The notes: a model not told the origin generated them from the sequence alone. A stretch of 64,000 bases of DNA from Acetobacter farinalis (GCF_011516935.1 NZ_WOTF01000003.1:124001-188000); one strand, 5' to 3'; shown: positions 28,224 to 39,578, numbered from the stretch's first letter. Numbers and translations are program-made.

Positions 28224-28324
28224 AAGATGTTTTTTCAGGAAAGTCTCGAAAACCCTCACCAGATCGGCAATAGAGCCGGAATCTGGCGAGGGTAACAGAG
28301 CGGCTTCACACGCCGCCCATACAG

Positions 28325-28352
28325 GAAAAATCCTGATCTTTCAGGATATTTT
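28325..28352. terminator. Bidirectional terminator between sulP and msrQ
   Basis: The inverted repeat AATCCTGA/TCAGGATATT (around 28329-28349) has an A-run on its left and a T-run on its right. It can therefore serve the plus-strand SulP gene and the minus-strand msrPQ pair. Confidence 0.5.
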
Positions 28353-28360
28353 CCACAGAG

Positions 28361-29017
28361 TCAGGACGTTCTCACCTCCGCTCTGGGCACCAGCCGCAAA
28401 GCAAGCAGAGCAGCAGCCAGCGCAGCGTAAAGAAACGGCTCCACATGCCAGGTTTTGAACGCAAGGGCGAAGTGAATGCAGGCCAGACACATGGCCGGAT
28501 AAACCAACTTGTGCAACCGTGTCCAGCGTCGCCCCAGCATCATGATCGCCTTGCGGGTTGAGGTCAGCGACAGCACCAGAAGAATGAGAAATGTCAGCAT
28601 CCCGAAGATCAGGAATGGACGAGTTGTAAAGTCCCCCCTCAGAACACGCCCATCAAAATGCCTTGTCACGCCAACATAAAACACAACATGCAAAGCCGCA
28701 TAGGTAAAGGCCAGCAACCCCAGAGGGCGGCGATAGACCATGAAATCACGCCGCGCAAAGCGCCGGAGCGGGCTGACTGCCAGCGAGAGCAGCAGAAACC
28801 GGAATGCCCAGAGGCCGAAATCATGCAAGCAAAAAGAAACCGGGTTTGGCCCCAGCGCATTCATCTCGCCCCGCACGATATCGGAGACCGCCGGAATGAG
28901 ACCGAGCAGATAAAGAAACACCTGCCTGACAAAAGGAGAAAAACGCGCACGACGACGCCCGGAAGGGCGTTGGCCGGAAGACCGACCAGAAGACGCAGCA
29001 GAAGGTGACAGTGTCAT
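28361..29017 (-). CDS. msrQ: MsrQ haem-binding membrane subunit
   Basis: MsrQ is the inner-membrane b-haem protein that feeds electrons to periplasmic MsrP for repair of methionine sulfoxide. The product of 218 residues has a ferric-reductase-like membrane domain with LLLSLAVSPLRRFARRDFMVYRRPLGLLAFTYAALHVVFY and RWTRLHKLVYPAMCLACIHFAL, which include the haem-ligand histidines. The start at 29017 is chosen because it lies four bases after the msrP stop. The ORF could run to 29176, but only inside msrP. Confidence 0.92.
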   Translation of the reverse strand: MTLSPSAASSGRSSGQRPSGRRRARFSPFVRQVFLYLLGLIPAVSDIVRGEMNALGPNPVSFCLHDFGLWAFRFLLLSLAVSPLRRFARRDFMVYRRPLGLLAFTYAALHVVFYVGVTRHFDGRVLRGDFTTRPFLIFGMLTFLILLVLSLTSTRKAIMMLGRRWTRLHKLVYPAMCLACIHFALAFKTWHVEPFLYAALAAALLALRLVPRAEVRTS

Positions 29018-29021
29018 GCGC

Positions 29022-29975
29022 CTAAAACTCCTTCCGCAAATCCATACCTTTGTACAAGGACGCCACCTGTTCGGCATAGCCATTGAACATCCGGGTTGGC
29101 CGTCGGGCTGCTCTGAACAGGCTGCCTTCCCCGATAATCTGCTCGCTCGACTGGCTCCAGCGCGGATGATCGACATCCGGGTTCACGTTGGCATAAAACC
29201 CGTATTCTTCCGGGGCCATCTGGTTCCAGCTGGTAGGCGGCTGTTTGTCTGTCACTGTAATACGGGTGATGGATTTAATACCCTTGAAACCATATTTCCA
29301 GGGCACCACCAGCCGGATTGGTGCACCGTTCTGCGCGGGTAGCGGGTCTCCATACACGCCAGTTGCCAGTAGTGTCAGCGGGTGCAGCGCTTCATCCAGC
29401 CGCAGCCCTTCCACATAAGGCCAGTGGAGCGAAAACAGGCCGCTGCGTTGGCCCGGCATTTCAGAGGGTCGCACAACAGAGGTGAACGCCACATACCGTG
29501 CATCGGCCTTCACCCCGGCGGCACGAAGCAGAGCCCCTAGCTCAAACCCCTGCCACGGGATCACCATGGACCACGCCTCAACGCACCGCATGCGATACAG
29601 CCGGTCTTCATGCCCGAAGCGGGCTGTCAGGGCATCCAGATCCCATGTCTGCGGGTGTTCAACCAGCCCATCCACCTGCACCTGCCATGGCCGGGAGTGA
29701 AAAGACCCGGACAATTCGGCCGGATCACTCTTCTCCATCCCGAATTCATAAAAATTATTATAATGAGTGACGTCATTCTTCGGAGTGGGGGTTTCCGCCG
29801 CCGGCCAGCCACGCGCCGCGGCTGCGGCCTCGCCATCCGCCAGCGCTCCGGCAGGGTTCAGCCCGGCCGCCAGCACACCGCCCGCCGCCGCACCAAGCAA
29901 CGCCCGACGTGAAAAGAACAGATGGCGCGGTGTAATTTCTGAAGATAAGGGACAAGGGTAACGATACACAGCCAT
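29022..29975 (-). CDS. msrP: Protein-methionine-sulfoxide reductase catalytic subunit MsrP
   Basis: A periplasmic molybdenum enzyme that reduces oxidised methionine in envelope proteins. The 317-residue precursor has a Tat signal ([13 protein letters not shown], about residues 21-33), [15 protein letters not shown], the [12 protein letters not shown] segment whose Cys ligates molybdenum, and [14 protein letters not shown]. Start and length are normal. Together with msrQ it forms a two-gene operon on the minus strand. Confidence 0.95.
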   Translation of the reverse strand: MAVYRYPCPLSSEITPRHLFFSRRALLGAAAGGVLAAGLNPAGALADGEAAAAARGWPAAETPTPKNDVTHYNNFYEFGMEKSDPAELSGSFHSRPWQVQVDGLVEHPQTWDLDALTARFGHEDRLYRMRCVEAWSMVIPWQGFELGALLRAAGVKADARYVAFTSVVRPSEMPGQRSGLFSLHWPYVEGLRLDEALHPLTLLATGVYGDPLPAQNGAPIRLVVPWKYGFKGIKSITRITVTDKQPPTSWNQMAPEEYGFYANVNPDVDHPRWSQSSEQIIGEGSLFRAARRPTRMFNGYAEQVASLYKGMDLRKEF

Positions 29976-30064
29976 GGGAAAGACCCTTCCCTTTCAGGAG
30001 CAGGAAAATATGCCCGGCCAGTGAAAACGAAAGCGCTGCCCATGTATACGAAAAAAAATGACAT

Positions 30065-30096
30065 AAAAAAACCGGCTCCCCTTTCAGGGAGCCGGT
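30065..30096 (-). terminator. Terminator of the Hint-domain gene
   Basis: The perfect ten-base arms ACCGGCTCCC (30071-30080) and GGGAGCCGGT (30087-30096) are followed on the minus strand by six to seven T residues (A-run 30065-30070). The hairpin lies 20 bases after the stop codon at 30116. Confidence 0.9.
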
Positions 30097-30115
30097 TCTT
30101 CAGAAGTGCTGGAGT

Positions 30116-31930
30116 TCAGGCCAACCGGGCCAGAACTTCCTGCGCCCGGGCATCAGCCAGATAGGGTCCGGCTGCCCGGACTTCCACCGTCAGCATAACC
30201 ACGCCATCCGAAGCCTGCGATGCAGGAGGCAGAGGCACCTGAGCCTGCCCGTCCGTCCAGCGCACCGCATCCCCTTCCAGCGCATGCCAGCCGGCAAGAT
30301 CCGCGCAGGTAACATGCTCACGCACATCCACAACTCCGGAGGCACACAGCACCGCAATGCGGCCAACAGCCACGCCAAGAGCGCGGCGATCATCCACAAA
30401 CGGCCCAACCACATCCGCCGGGCGGCTGGCGCGGGACATCAGCCGGACAGACTGGAGGCCTGCGGGCAGCATAAAGGAGAACACCCCGTCCTGCACCCGT
30501 ACCGGGCGCACTGTCCGGCCATTCTGCATCACCAGATGCAGGTCCGGGTCATGCGTCAGAGAGGCGGCAACAGCCTGCACGCCATCCGCCCCAAGCATGT
30601 AAGCCTGGCGGGCTGCAAACCGGTTGAACAGGGGTTCCACAAAAGCGCGGTCCACACACAGCGGCGCTGCGGCATCTTCCGCCCAGCTTTCGGTACGGCC
30701 ACCAAGGCTGACCACTTTCCCCTGCTGCTGGAACGCACCCCGGTTCCCTGTATCCAGATAGCTTTCCGTCAGGACGCCATCAGCAATAATCACGGAATGC
30801 CCGGTGGTCTGGATATGATAGTAATCATAAGAGATAATGGTACGGTCATAGAAAATCGTGCCGCCATTCACCAGCATACGGGCCGGCACAAAGCGCCCGT
30901 CCAGATACAGGCAATGCTCCGCAGTAATCAGCATGTCCTTGTAAGGCACGCCGTCTGCCAAGGCATTTTTCAGAATCCGCACCGGATATCCGGCTTCATC
31001 ATCCGGCAGGCCCGCCCGCGCCATGCTGCGTGCACGCCCGGCCCACACGACCTCACGCACAACCTCACGGCCATCTTCCCACGCCATGACGCTGTCACCC
31101 GTCTGAAGGGTTTCAACTGCTGTTTCGCCTTCGGGCGTGCGGATCATGGAACCGGCAAGGAAGCAGACAATCGCCAGAGAGCCATCAGGCTCCCTCTCAA
31201 GGCGCAAATCGGCAGAGGTCGTGAACCCGTAAAGGATTTTTTTGACATCTCCGTCCTTGATAATTACCATTCCACTTGAAAAATAAGTGATGGTCGCATC
31301 ATCACGATACATCAGATCGGTGAAAACAATTTTATCAGTCGAGGAAAAGCCGGAAAAACGCGGCATGGAAGACTGATCAGCCAGAGAATTTATGTTGATG
31401 ATGTTATGGCCACCGCTGAAGTTGAAGTGGTCCTGCTGCCCGCCATTCATCTGATCAATATTCACGGTAGACCCGTTCGAAATATTGAGTGTGGCAGGAC
31501 TTCTCAGATAGCCTACATCAAAGGTACTGCCATCAACATTGATCGCGCTTGTTGAGCCATATGCACTGGCTTTATCAACCTTGACGTAACTGTTGCCGGA
31601 AATATTCACAACGCCATTGTCAGCCGCCAGCGTTCCCGCTGTCAGGACAGATCCGTTTTTGATATTCATTTTGGCATTGAGATTGAACTGGATTTTGCCG
31701 CTGATATTCAGAGACCCGCCATCACAGTCCACAGTCCCGGCGTTAACATCCAGCCCTTGCGCTGTAAGACTGCTGCCCTGCTTGATAGCAAAGGTCCCAT
31801 CACCCTTATTATAGGTCAGTTCACCATTAACAGTCAGACTGGCACCGGCTTCAATAATAGTTGAAGCATCCGTGAAAGTCTGATCTCCATCGAGAACCGT
31901 ATCTCCAGAGAAATTTCTCTTAAGAATCAC
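30116..31930 (-). CDS. Hint (hedgehog/intein) domain surface protein with repeat N-terminus
   Basis: A 604-residue protein starting at GTG 31930, preceded by AGGGGGA. Residues 1 to about 250 are a repetitive, Asn/Gly/Ser-rich beta-structure of short units (ASLTVNGEL, GSLNISGKI, GSVLTAGTL, GVVNISGNS, STVNIDQ), as in parallel beta-helix adhesins. A Hint domain follows from Cys256 (VCFLAGSMIRTPEGE), with the block-B motif TAEH near 336-339 and GHSVIIADGVLTESYLDTGNR near 378-398. The remaining 200 residues are unassigned. Hint proteins of this type are frequent in Acetobacteraceae, and autoprocessing is possible but unproven. No signal peptide is visible. The first third of the gene is clearly AT-richer than the rest. 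Confidence 0.8.
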   Translation of the reverse strand: MILKRNFSGDTVLDGDQTFTDASTIIEAGASLTVNGELTYNKGDGTFAIKQGSSLTAQGLDVNAGTVDCDGGSLNISGKIQFNLNAKMNIKNGSVLTAGTLAADNGVVNISGNSYVKVDKASAYGSTSAINVDGSTFDVGYLRSPATLNISNGSTVNIDQMNGGQQDHFNFSGGHNIININSLADQSSMPRFSGFSSTDKIVFTDLMYRDDATITYFSSGMVIIKDGDVKKILYGFTTSADLRLEREPDGSLAIVCFLAGSMIRTPEGETAVETLQTGDSVMAWEDGREVVREVVWAGRARSMARAGLPDDEAGYPVRILKNALADGVPYKDMLITAEHCLYLDGRFVPARMLVNGGTIFYDRTIISYDYYHIQTTGHSVIIADGVLTESYLDTGNRGAFQQQGKVVSLGGRTESWAEDAAAPLCVDRAFVEPLFNRFAARQAYMLGADGVQAVAASLTHDPDLHLVMQNGRTVRPVRVQDGVFSFMLPAGLQSVRLMSRASRPADVVGPFVDDRRALGVAVGRIAVLCASGVVDVREHVTCADLAGWHALEGDAVRWTDGQAQVPLPPASQASDGVVMLTVEVRAAGPYLADARAQEVLARLA

Positions 31931-32266
31931 AATGAATTCCCCCTGTATTTTGGTAATATTTTATGAATTTTGTGTAATTAAGATAAACAATTCAATCAAA
32001 TATTATTTATCAATTACCCATTTTTTTGCGGTTTTTACTTATTCATTAATGATTTATTAATTATAATGACGAAATAACCGTGAATCCATGCCATGAATTC
32101 TTAATTTTCTTCATGATTATTTTCACAAACACCTTCGGACAGCGCTCCCTCTTCCCCCAGGCCTTTTACCTGCCCCAAGAGAGGACGCGTCATGCAGGAA
32201 ACCGCATGAGAACTTGCGCCGTTTCTGCCATAGTCCCCACAAAGCAAACACGCAGGGAGTTTCCAG
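31931..32266. other. AT-rich divergent intergenic region
   Basis: These 336 bases lie between the Hint gene (minus) and a dehydrogenase gene (plus). The segment 31960-32070 is strongly AT-rich, far below the surrounding GC level, and probably holds the Hint gene promoter. I see no convincing RNA gene, repeat or ORF. Confidence 0.5.
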
Positions 32267-33145
32267 ATGACACCGCAGCAGACCATTGGATTTATTGGCT
32301 TCGGAGCAATGGCCAGCAGGATGGGGGATAACCTTAAAAAGGCCGGATATGCGTTGATTGCCTACACGCCATCAGGCAAAGGCGGAGATGGCAGCACACC
32401 GTTCCTGCCCACCCCGGCAGAAGTGGCCCGTAAAGCCGATATCGTTCTGGTCTGCGTGCCGGATGATGAAGCACTCGCTGCCGCCATGTACGGAGAAAAC
32501 GGAGCGCTGGCTGGCATGGCCGCCAACGCGCTTCTGCTGAACACAAGTTCCATCTCTCCCACCGCGGCAGATACGCTGCAGAAGGCCGGGCAGGAAAAGG
32601 GTGTGTGCGTTCTGGACTGCCCTGTGTCCGGCAGCACGCCCGAGGCCGAAGCCGGAGCGCTGGTGATTCTGGCTGGTGGGGATGAGGCAGACATTGCCCG
32701 CGCTCAGCCCGTGCTTGACTGCATTGGCAAAACCACCATTCACGCTGGCCCTTCCGGCAGTGGCGCACGCCTGAAGCTGGTGATTAACGGGATTATGGGC
32801 GCAGGCCTTGCCGCCGTGGCGGAAGGGATTGCGTATGGGCTGGCGGCCGGGCTGGACCGCTCCATGCTGTTTGGGGCGCTGGGAGAAGTCGCGGTGATTT
32901 CACCTCACCACAAACGCAAGATCCGCGCAGCCAGCGAAGGGGATTTCACCCCGCAATTCCCCACCAGCCTGATGCAGAAGGATATGCGCCTGCTCATGGA
33001 TGCCGGAGCCCGGCTGGCTGTGCCCATGCCCACCATGGCCGCAACCACCCAGCAGCTTTCCATCACCCGCCGGGCCGCAGCACATGAAGATTACTCAGCC
33101 CTGATTGGCGTGATGGAACACATCGTCGCCAACGATAATACCTGA
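32267..33145 (+). CDS. NAD(P)-dependent beta-hydroxyacid dehydrogenase family protein
   Basis: A 292-residue member of the 3-hydroxyisobutyrate/tartronate semialdehyde/glyoxylate reductase family. It has the dinucleotide motif IGFIGFGAMASRM, the substrate motif DCPVSGSTPEAEAG, and LKLVINGIMGAGLAAVAEGIAYG. The catalytic Lys segment normally reads G-x-x-x-K-x-x-x-N, which matches SGARLKLVIN here. The C-terminus has LMQKDMRLLMDAG. The substrate is not identifiable, since these enzymes often reduce succinic semialdehyde, glyoxylate or 2-oxo acids. It stands alone. Confidence 0.85.
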   Translation: MTPQQTIGFIGFGAMASRMGDNLKKAGYALIAYTPSGKGGDGSTPFLPTPAEVARKADIVLVCVPDDEALAAAMYGENGALAGMAANALLLNTSSISPTAADTLQKAGQEKGVCVLDCPVSGSTPEAEAGALVILAGGDEADIARAQPVLDCIGKTTIHAGPSGSGARLKLVINGIMGAGLAAVAEGIAYGLAAGLDRSMLFGALGEVAVISPHHKRKIRAASEGDFTPQFPTSLMQKDMRLLMDAGARLAVPMPTMAATTQQLSITRRAAAHEDYSALIGVMEHIVANDNT

Positions 33146-33154
33146 CAGACGCGC

Positions 33155-33928
33155 TCAGGCGGAACGCTGAAAGGCGTGCGCGGCCTGCCAGCCGCGCCAC
33201 ATGACAGCCAGCCGGTCCCCCAGACCACGCGGGGCCCCGGCCTGAGCAGTGTTCCGGGCCAGATCCCGCTCTGCCAGAATGGCTGGCAGAGCGGCCACCT
33301 GCCAGCGTGCAGGGAGTGTCGCGGCATCACATGCTTTCAGAAAGTCCTGCCCTGCCTGCCGCAGGCCAGCCTCATCCCCCGGAAAGAGATAGCGCCCGCT
33401 CTGCTGCACCACAGGCCAGTGCCGAAGCATGGACCCCGCGCCATAAGCCGCCCCGCACGCTTCCAGCCGGACCAGAAGCGCCTCATCCTGCATCCCAAGC
33501 GCTTCGCCTATGGCACGTTGCACGCCGCCGGCCCCATCACGCATCATCTGCTGCCATACCGCGATTTCAGGCAGGGGGTGTAGTTCCCCCTCCCGCGCAT
33601 CGAGAATACGCAGCAGGGTGTTCCGGTTGAACACGCCCCGCGCAATGGCATCCAGCAGAGGGGCTGCCAGTTCATGCTCCGGTGCCCGCACGCCTTCCAG
33701 AACCTCCCGCCACCACTGAAGCCTGATCAGACCAGCCACTGGCCCCGCAACAGCGGCAGACCGGGCCGGGGCAAGCGCACGCGTCAGTTCCGTATGGAAG
33801 GCCAGCAGCACATCAACATCCGGCCGCACAGACTCCGGCAGAAATCGCGCACAGAGCGCACGGTCCGGGTCGGCCCGCCTTACCTGCTCTTCAAGGGGCC
33901 GTATCTCCGGTTTTTCTTTCTGCACCAT
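33155..33928 (-). CDS. Squalene/phytoene synthase superfamily protein, NDUFAF6-like
   Basis: A 257-residue protein of the squalene/phytoene synthase fold. The segment LLAFHTELTRAL...GLIRLQWWREVLEGV parallels the AFNVELAQ...GLMRMQFWKK region of human NDUFAF6 (from memory), a complex I assembly factor. The Asp-rich DxxxD motifs that bind prenyl diphosphate in true synthases are not visible, so catalysis is unlikely. I infer a complex I assembly role. This is supported only by family resemblance and by an NDUFS4-like gene elsewhere in the window. It converges with the dehydrogenase gene, leaving nine bases between them. Confidence 0.75.
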   Translation of the reverse strand: MVQKEKPEIRPLEEQVRRADPDRALCARFLPESVRPDVDVLLAFHTELTRALAPARSAAVAGPVAGLIRLQWWREVLEGVRAPEHELAAPLLDAIARGVFNRNTLLRILDAREGELHPLPEIAVWQQMMRDGAGGVQRAIGEALGMQDEALLVRLEACGAAYGAGSMLRHWPVVQQSGRYLFPGDEAGLRQAGQDFLKACDAATLPARWQVAALPAILAERDLARNTAQAGAPRGLGDRLAVMWRGWQAAHAFQRSA

Positions 33929-34251
33929 GCGCGTTCCTTCTCTCAGTACACCACCACATCAGGCAGCCGCCCCCTCAGAAGCGGACGCTGCCTCCGCGGG
34001 TTGCCGGTGCCAACGCCGCTGCTCTCAAAAGGCTCCCCCGGAACGGCGAGAAGCCCATTTGAAGAGGGTACACGGAACCATTTTCCAAACAGAAACGTTG
34101 GCCCTGCATAGCAGGTGTCAGGGACAAGAGTGTGTGACCTGCCAGCCTGAAAGCAACTTTGTCACGCGCCTGTCTCTTGACGCATGCGCGGCTGCCCCAT
34201 AGCTCTGGATCATGGTGCGTGTCCGCCCCGCTTTATTTTATGGAGTATGTC
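33929..34251. other. Divergent intergenic region upstream of sodB
   Basis: These 323 bases lie between the NDUFAF6-like gene (minus) and sodB (plus). The right end carries a heat-shock-like promoter at 34176-34200. No further gene or structured RNA is evident. Short reading frames here lack ribosome binding sites. Confidence 0.5.
34176..34200 (+). promoter_or_regulatory. Heat-shock (RpoH)-like promoter of sodB
   Basis: CTTGAC (34176-34181), 13 bases, then CCCCAT (34195-34200). This matches the known sigma-32 pattern CTTGAA-N13-17-CCCCAT with one mismatch. It places the start of transcription about 45 bases before the ATG. Confidence 0.5.
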
Positions 34252-34860
34252 ATGGCTTTTGAACTGCCAGCCCTTCCTTATTCCTACAACGCCCTTGCCG
34301 CAAACGGCATGTGCCAGGAAACGCTTGAACTGCATCATGACAAGCACCATCAGGCCTATGTGACGGCACTGAACACTCTTGTTGACGCCAATCCGGCTCT
34401 TCAGGGCAAATCCCTTGATGAAATCATTCTGTCCGTCAAAGGGGACAGCACGCTGGCTCCTGTTTTCAACAATGCAGGCCAGCATTGGAACCATATCCTG
34501 TTCTGGCAGAACCTCTCCCCGGCTGGCGGCGCTATTCCCGACACGCTGAGTGCCAAGATCACCAGTGACTTCGGCAGCGTTGATGCCTTCAAGGACCTGT
34601 TCAAAAAGGCCGCCATCTCCCAGTTCGGTTCTGGCTGGGCCTGGCTAGTTCTGGGGCAGGACGGCAAGCTGGCCGTAACCAAGACCGCAAACGGCTCCAA
34701 CCCGTTGGCTGAAGGCCAGGGCAAGGTCCTGCTGGGTCTGGATGTGTGGGAACACGCCTATTATCTGGACTTCCGCAACCGTCGCCCGGACTACATCACC
34801 AACTATCTGGACAAGCTGGCGAACTATGAATTCGCTGAAGCGCAGCTGAACGCAGCCTGA
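34252..34860 (+). CDS. sodB: Superoxide dismutase, Fe/Mn family
   Basis: This enzyme dismutates superoxide in the cytoplasm. The 202-residue protein has all four metal ligands in their usual settings: the first His in LELHHDKHH, the second in NAGQHWNHILFW, and Asp and His in LGLDVWEHAYYLD. The start at 34252 has GGAG seven bases upstream; the longer ORF to 34159 starts with TTG inside the promoter. The residue pattern resembles iron-type enzymes, but metal choice cannot be fixed by eye. It is monocistronic, with its own terminator. Confidence 0.95.
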   Translation: MAFELPALPYSYNALAANGMCQETLELHHDKHHQAYVTALNTLVDANPALQGKSLDEIILSVKGDSTLAPVFNNAGQHWNHILFWQNLSPAGGAIPDTLSAKITSDFGSVDAFKDLFKKAAISQFGSGWAWLVLGQDGKLAVTKTANGSNPLAEGQGKVLLGLDVWEHAYYLDFRNRRPDYITNYLDKLANYEFAEAQLNAA

Positions 34861-34883
34861 GCTTTTCCGGCCTGACCTGAAGA

Positions 34884-34914
34884 AACGCCTCCCTAACCGG
34901 AGGCGTTTTTTTTT
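34884..34914 (+). terminator. Terminator of sodB
   Basis: The nine-base arms AACGCCTCC (34884-34892) and GGAGGCGTT (34899-34907) are followed by a run of T to 34914. The hairpin lies 24 bases after the stop codon. Confidence 0.93.
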
Positions 34915-34984
34915 GGCTGCCCGCTTTTGCCTTCACCCCTGCAAAAATACCCCCGCAAAATTATCGGGAGCACACCCCTTCCCC

Positions 34985-35013
34985 CTTGATTGTCGTAACA
35001 GGTGCTCCAATCT
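34985..35013 (+). promoter_or_regulatory. Heat-shock (RpoH)-like promoter of clpB
   Basis: CCCCCTTGAT (-35 element CTTGAT at 34985-34990), 14 bases, then CTCCAATCT (35005-35013). This resembles the sigma-32 pattern with its C-rich flank. A heat-shock promoter is expected for clpB. It would give a leader of about 120 bases. Confidence 0.45.
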
Positions 35014-35079
35014 CTGGTGAAGAGAAATGAGTATTTCCCATTGCCATGCCGCCATTGCCATAACGGGATGATGACAAGG

Positions 35080-35119
35080 CCTTCAGTCGCCTGAGAAAAC
35101 CTTCAGTCGCCTGAGAATA
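35080..35119 (+). repeat. Tandem 20-base repeat in the clpB leader
   Basis: Two adjacent copies of a 20-base unit (CCTTCAGTCGCCTGAGAAAA and the same ending in ATA) lie at 35080-35099 and 35100-35119, just before the clpB ribosome binding site. Each copy contains TCAG-TCGC-CTGA, a small inverted repeat. They differ at one base. Confidence 0.85.
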
Positions 35120-35138
35120 AGGGACAAGAGGGATAGAT

Positions 35139-37745
<2,607 letters not shown>

Positions 37746-37770
37746 TCACCCTGCAAAAAGGCACAACGGA

Positions 37771-37801
37771 AACGGGAAGGCTCAGTCCTTCCCGTTTTTT
37801 A
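37771..37801 (+). terminator. Terminator of clpB
   Basis: The ten-base arms AACGGGAAGG (37771-37780) and CCTTCCCGTT (37787-37796) run into a T-run to 37800, 25 bases after the clpB stop codon. Confidence 0.92.
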
Positions 37802-37829
37802 TTGCGCGCATGGACAAGGAGGTTTCCTT

Positions 37830-38462
37830 ATGGCTGAACCCAACTGGCTGCTTTGGGCTCGTGACATTCAGGGCATTGCCCAGACAGGGCTGACCTACGC
37901 CAAAGACCCCTTTGACATAGAGCGCTATGCAATGCTCCGCACCCTTGCCGCACGGATGATGGCGGAAGGCAGCGGTCTTCCTGAAGGACGAATTGAAACG
38001 CTTTTTCAGGAACAGTCCGGCTATGCCACGCCGAAACTTGAAGTGCGTGTGGGCGCGTTTGACAAGGATGGTCGTATCCTGATGGTGCGGGAAGTGCTGG
38101 ACCACCATAAATGGACAGTGCCCGGCGGCTGGACTGATGTGAACCTCACAGCGGCGGACTGCGCGGCCAAGGAAGTCCTGGAAGAAACCGGGTACACGGT
38201 ACGCATTACCAAACTCGCCATGGCGCTCGACCGTTCCACACAGGGCCATCAGCCCCCGGAAGCCTTTAGTGTCACCAAGCTCTTTTTTCTGGGGGAACTC
38301 ACTGGCGGCAGCCCCACCACCAGTGTAGAAACGAGTGAAGTGCGCTTTTTTGCTGAAAATGAAATCCCGACTGATCTCTCAACCGGGCGCATTCTCCCCC
38401 ACCAGATTGAACGCCTCTTTGCGCACCACGCCACTCCTGCCCTGCCCACCGAATTTGACTGA
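37830..38462 (+). CDS. Nudix hydrolase with Nudix_N_2-type N-terminus
   Basis: A 210-residue hydrolase. Residues 1 to about 60 form the helical N-terminal domain found in one Nudix subfamily (WLLWARDIQGIAQTGLTY). The Nudix fold follows with the box GGWTDVNLTAADCAAKEVLEETG. The catalytic end KEVLEETG is intact. The first conserved Glu of the general box is Leu here, which I recall as normal for this subfamily. Substrates of relatives are ADP-ribose-like or nucleoside diphosphate-X compounds, and the true substrate is unknown. The start has AAGGAGG upstream. It follows the clpB terminator. Confidence 0.88.
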   Translation: MAEPNWLLWARDIQGIAQTGLTYAKDPFDIERYAMLRTLAARMMAEGSGLPEGRIETLFQEQSGYATPKLEVRVGAFDKDGRILMVREVLDHHKWTVPGGWTDVNLTAADCAAKEVLEETGYTVRITKLAMALDRSTQGHQPPEAFSVTKLFFLGELTGGSPTTSVETSEVRFFAENEIPTDLSTGRILPHQIERLFAHHATPALPTEFD

Positions 38463-38489
38463 CAGCGCCTGAACTACCCGGCCTCTCAC

Positions 38490-39578
38490 TCATGCCCCCT
38501 CTCTGGCGCTGCTATCTGGAGATTTGCCCGGCACCCGGCCTCCGCGATACGCCAGATGTCCGAGCAAAGTCACCAGCGTTTGAGCACAGCGCCCCGTTGG
38601 GTCCTTCTCAGGGTCATAAATCGAAACAGTCATGCCCAGACAGCGCCTGTCAGATACCAGTGGAGTCAGGAATGCATGCATATCCGCAGGTGAAAGCCCG
38701 GGAGAGCCGGGGCAATCCACTGCAGGCATGAAAGCCTGATCAAGCACGTCCACATCAAAATGAATCCAGAAGGCGGTCTCTGTTTGTGCATCAAGGAATG
38801 TCTTGATCCGTAAAGAAGTGCCCGCTCTGCCTATTCGCTGAAATTCAAAAATATCATTTTGTGTAATGGCTGTAGCCGTTATGTCAGGCCACGCAAAATC
38901 AGGATCGTGGCTTTCCCGCTCACCAATCTGAAAAACGCGCTCATCTGGAACCAGTGGTCCGGAAACACCGGGCCATTGCGTCAGAAAGGCTTCGCCTCGT
39001 CCGGTTGCAAGAGCCAGATCCATGCCCGCAACACCACTCTTGACGCGGCGGGCGTCATAATTCCCCGGATGCCTGAAATCACTGTGCCCATCAAAATGAA
39101 TGAGAAACACTGGCCCTTTCTGCCGCGCCCCCGCCAGCGCCCCCAGCAGGATGGAGCAGTCCCCACCCAGCACCAGAACAAAATGCCCCTGCTGCACACT
39201 GTGCGCCACGTGCCCGGCAAGCATCACGCTGAACTGCCGGATGGCGTACCCATTCCTGATACATGTCCCCTCTGGTGGCTCGGGGTGATAGGCCGGGCGA
39301 GGCAACCTTGTTATCGAGACATCCGGACCAAGAGCCTCTTCCAGCCCGGCAGACATCAGCACATCAGGCGCACGCCAGACTCCCGGTTCATGCCCCTGAT
39401 AAAGTGGGCTCAGGCCAAGGTTTGTCGGTGCCAGAATACTCTCCACGTCCGCCGCTCTCCCTGTCTCAACCTTAACCCCAGTCGCGTGCACGCCGCTGCC
39501 ACTCCCGTACGATTCTGGCGGACCAGCATCCGCCTGAAGGATGCATGGGTTAGCCCTACACTGCACCACACCTCTCAT
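38490..39578 (-). CDS. Arginase/agmatinase family ureohydrolase
   Basis: A 362-residue binuclear manganese hydrolase. Metal motifs are present in order: LVLGGDCSILLG, IHFDGHSDFRHP and IHFDVDVLD, followed by GLSPADMHAFL. The family cleaves guanidino groups of arginine, agmatine, guanidinobutyrate or formiminoglutamate, and I cannot choose among these. The first 40 residues look non-conserved. A GTG at 39491 with GGGAG upstream is a plausible alternative start. It converges with the Nudix gene and stands alone. Confidence 0.82.
   Translation of the reverse strand: MRGVVQCRANPCILQADAGPPESYGSGSGVHATGVKVETGRAADVESILAPTNLGLSPLYQGHEPGVWRAPDVLMSAGLEEALGPDVSITRLPRPAYHPEPPEGTCIRNGYAIRQFSVMLAGHVAHSVQQGHFVLVLGGDCSILLGALAGARQKGPVFLIHFDGHSDFRHPGNYDARRVKSGVAGMDLALATGRGEAFLTQWPGVSGPLVPDERVFQIGERESHDPDFAWPDITATAITQNDIFEFQRIGRAGTSLRIKTFLDAQTETAFWIHFDVDVLDQAFMPAVDCPGSPGLSPADMHAFLTPLVSDRRCLGMTVSIYDPEKDPTGRCAQTLVTLLGHLAYRGGRVPGKSPDSSAREGA

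Noticed and set aside
25168-28347. Shared ATCCTGA/TCAGGAT hairpins after hisI and after the SulP gene, considered as a repeat family
   Set aside because: The shared core is only about eight bases. Both are sensibly explained as independent terminator hairpins, and no third structured copy was found.
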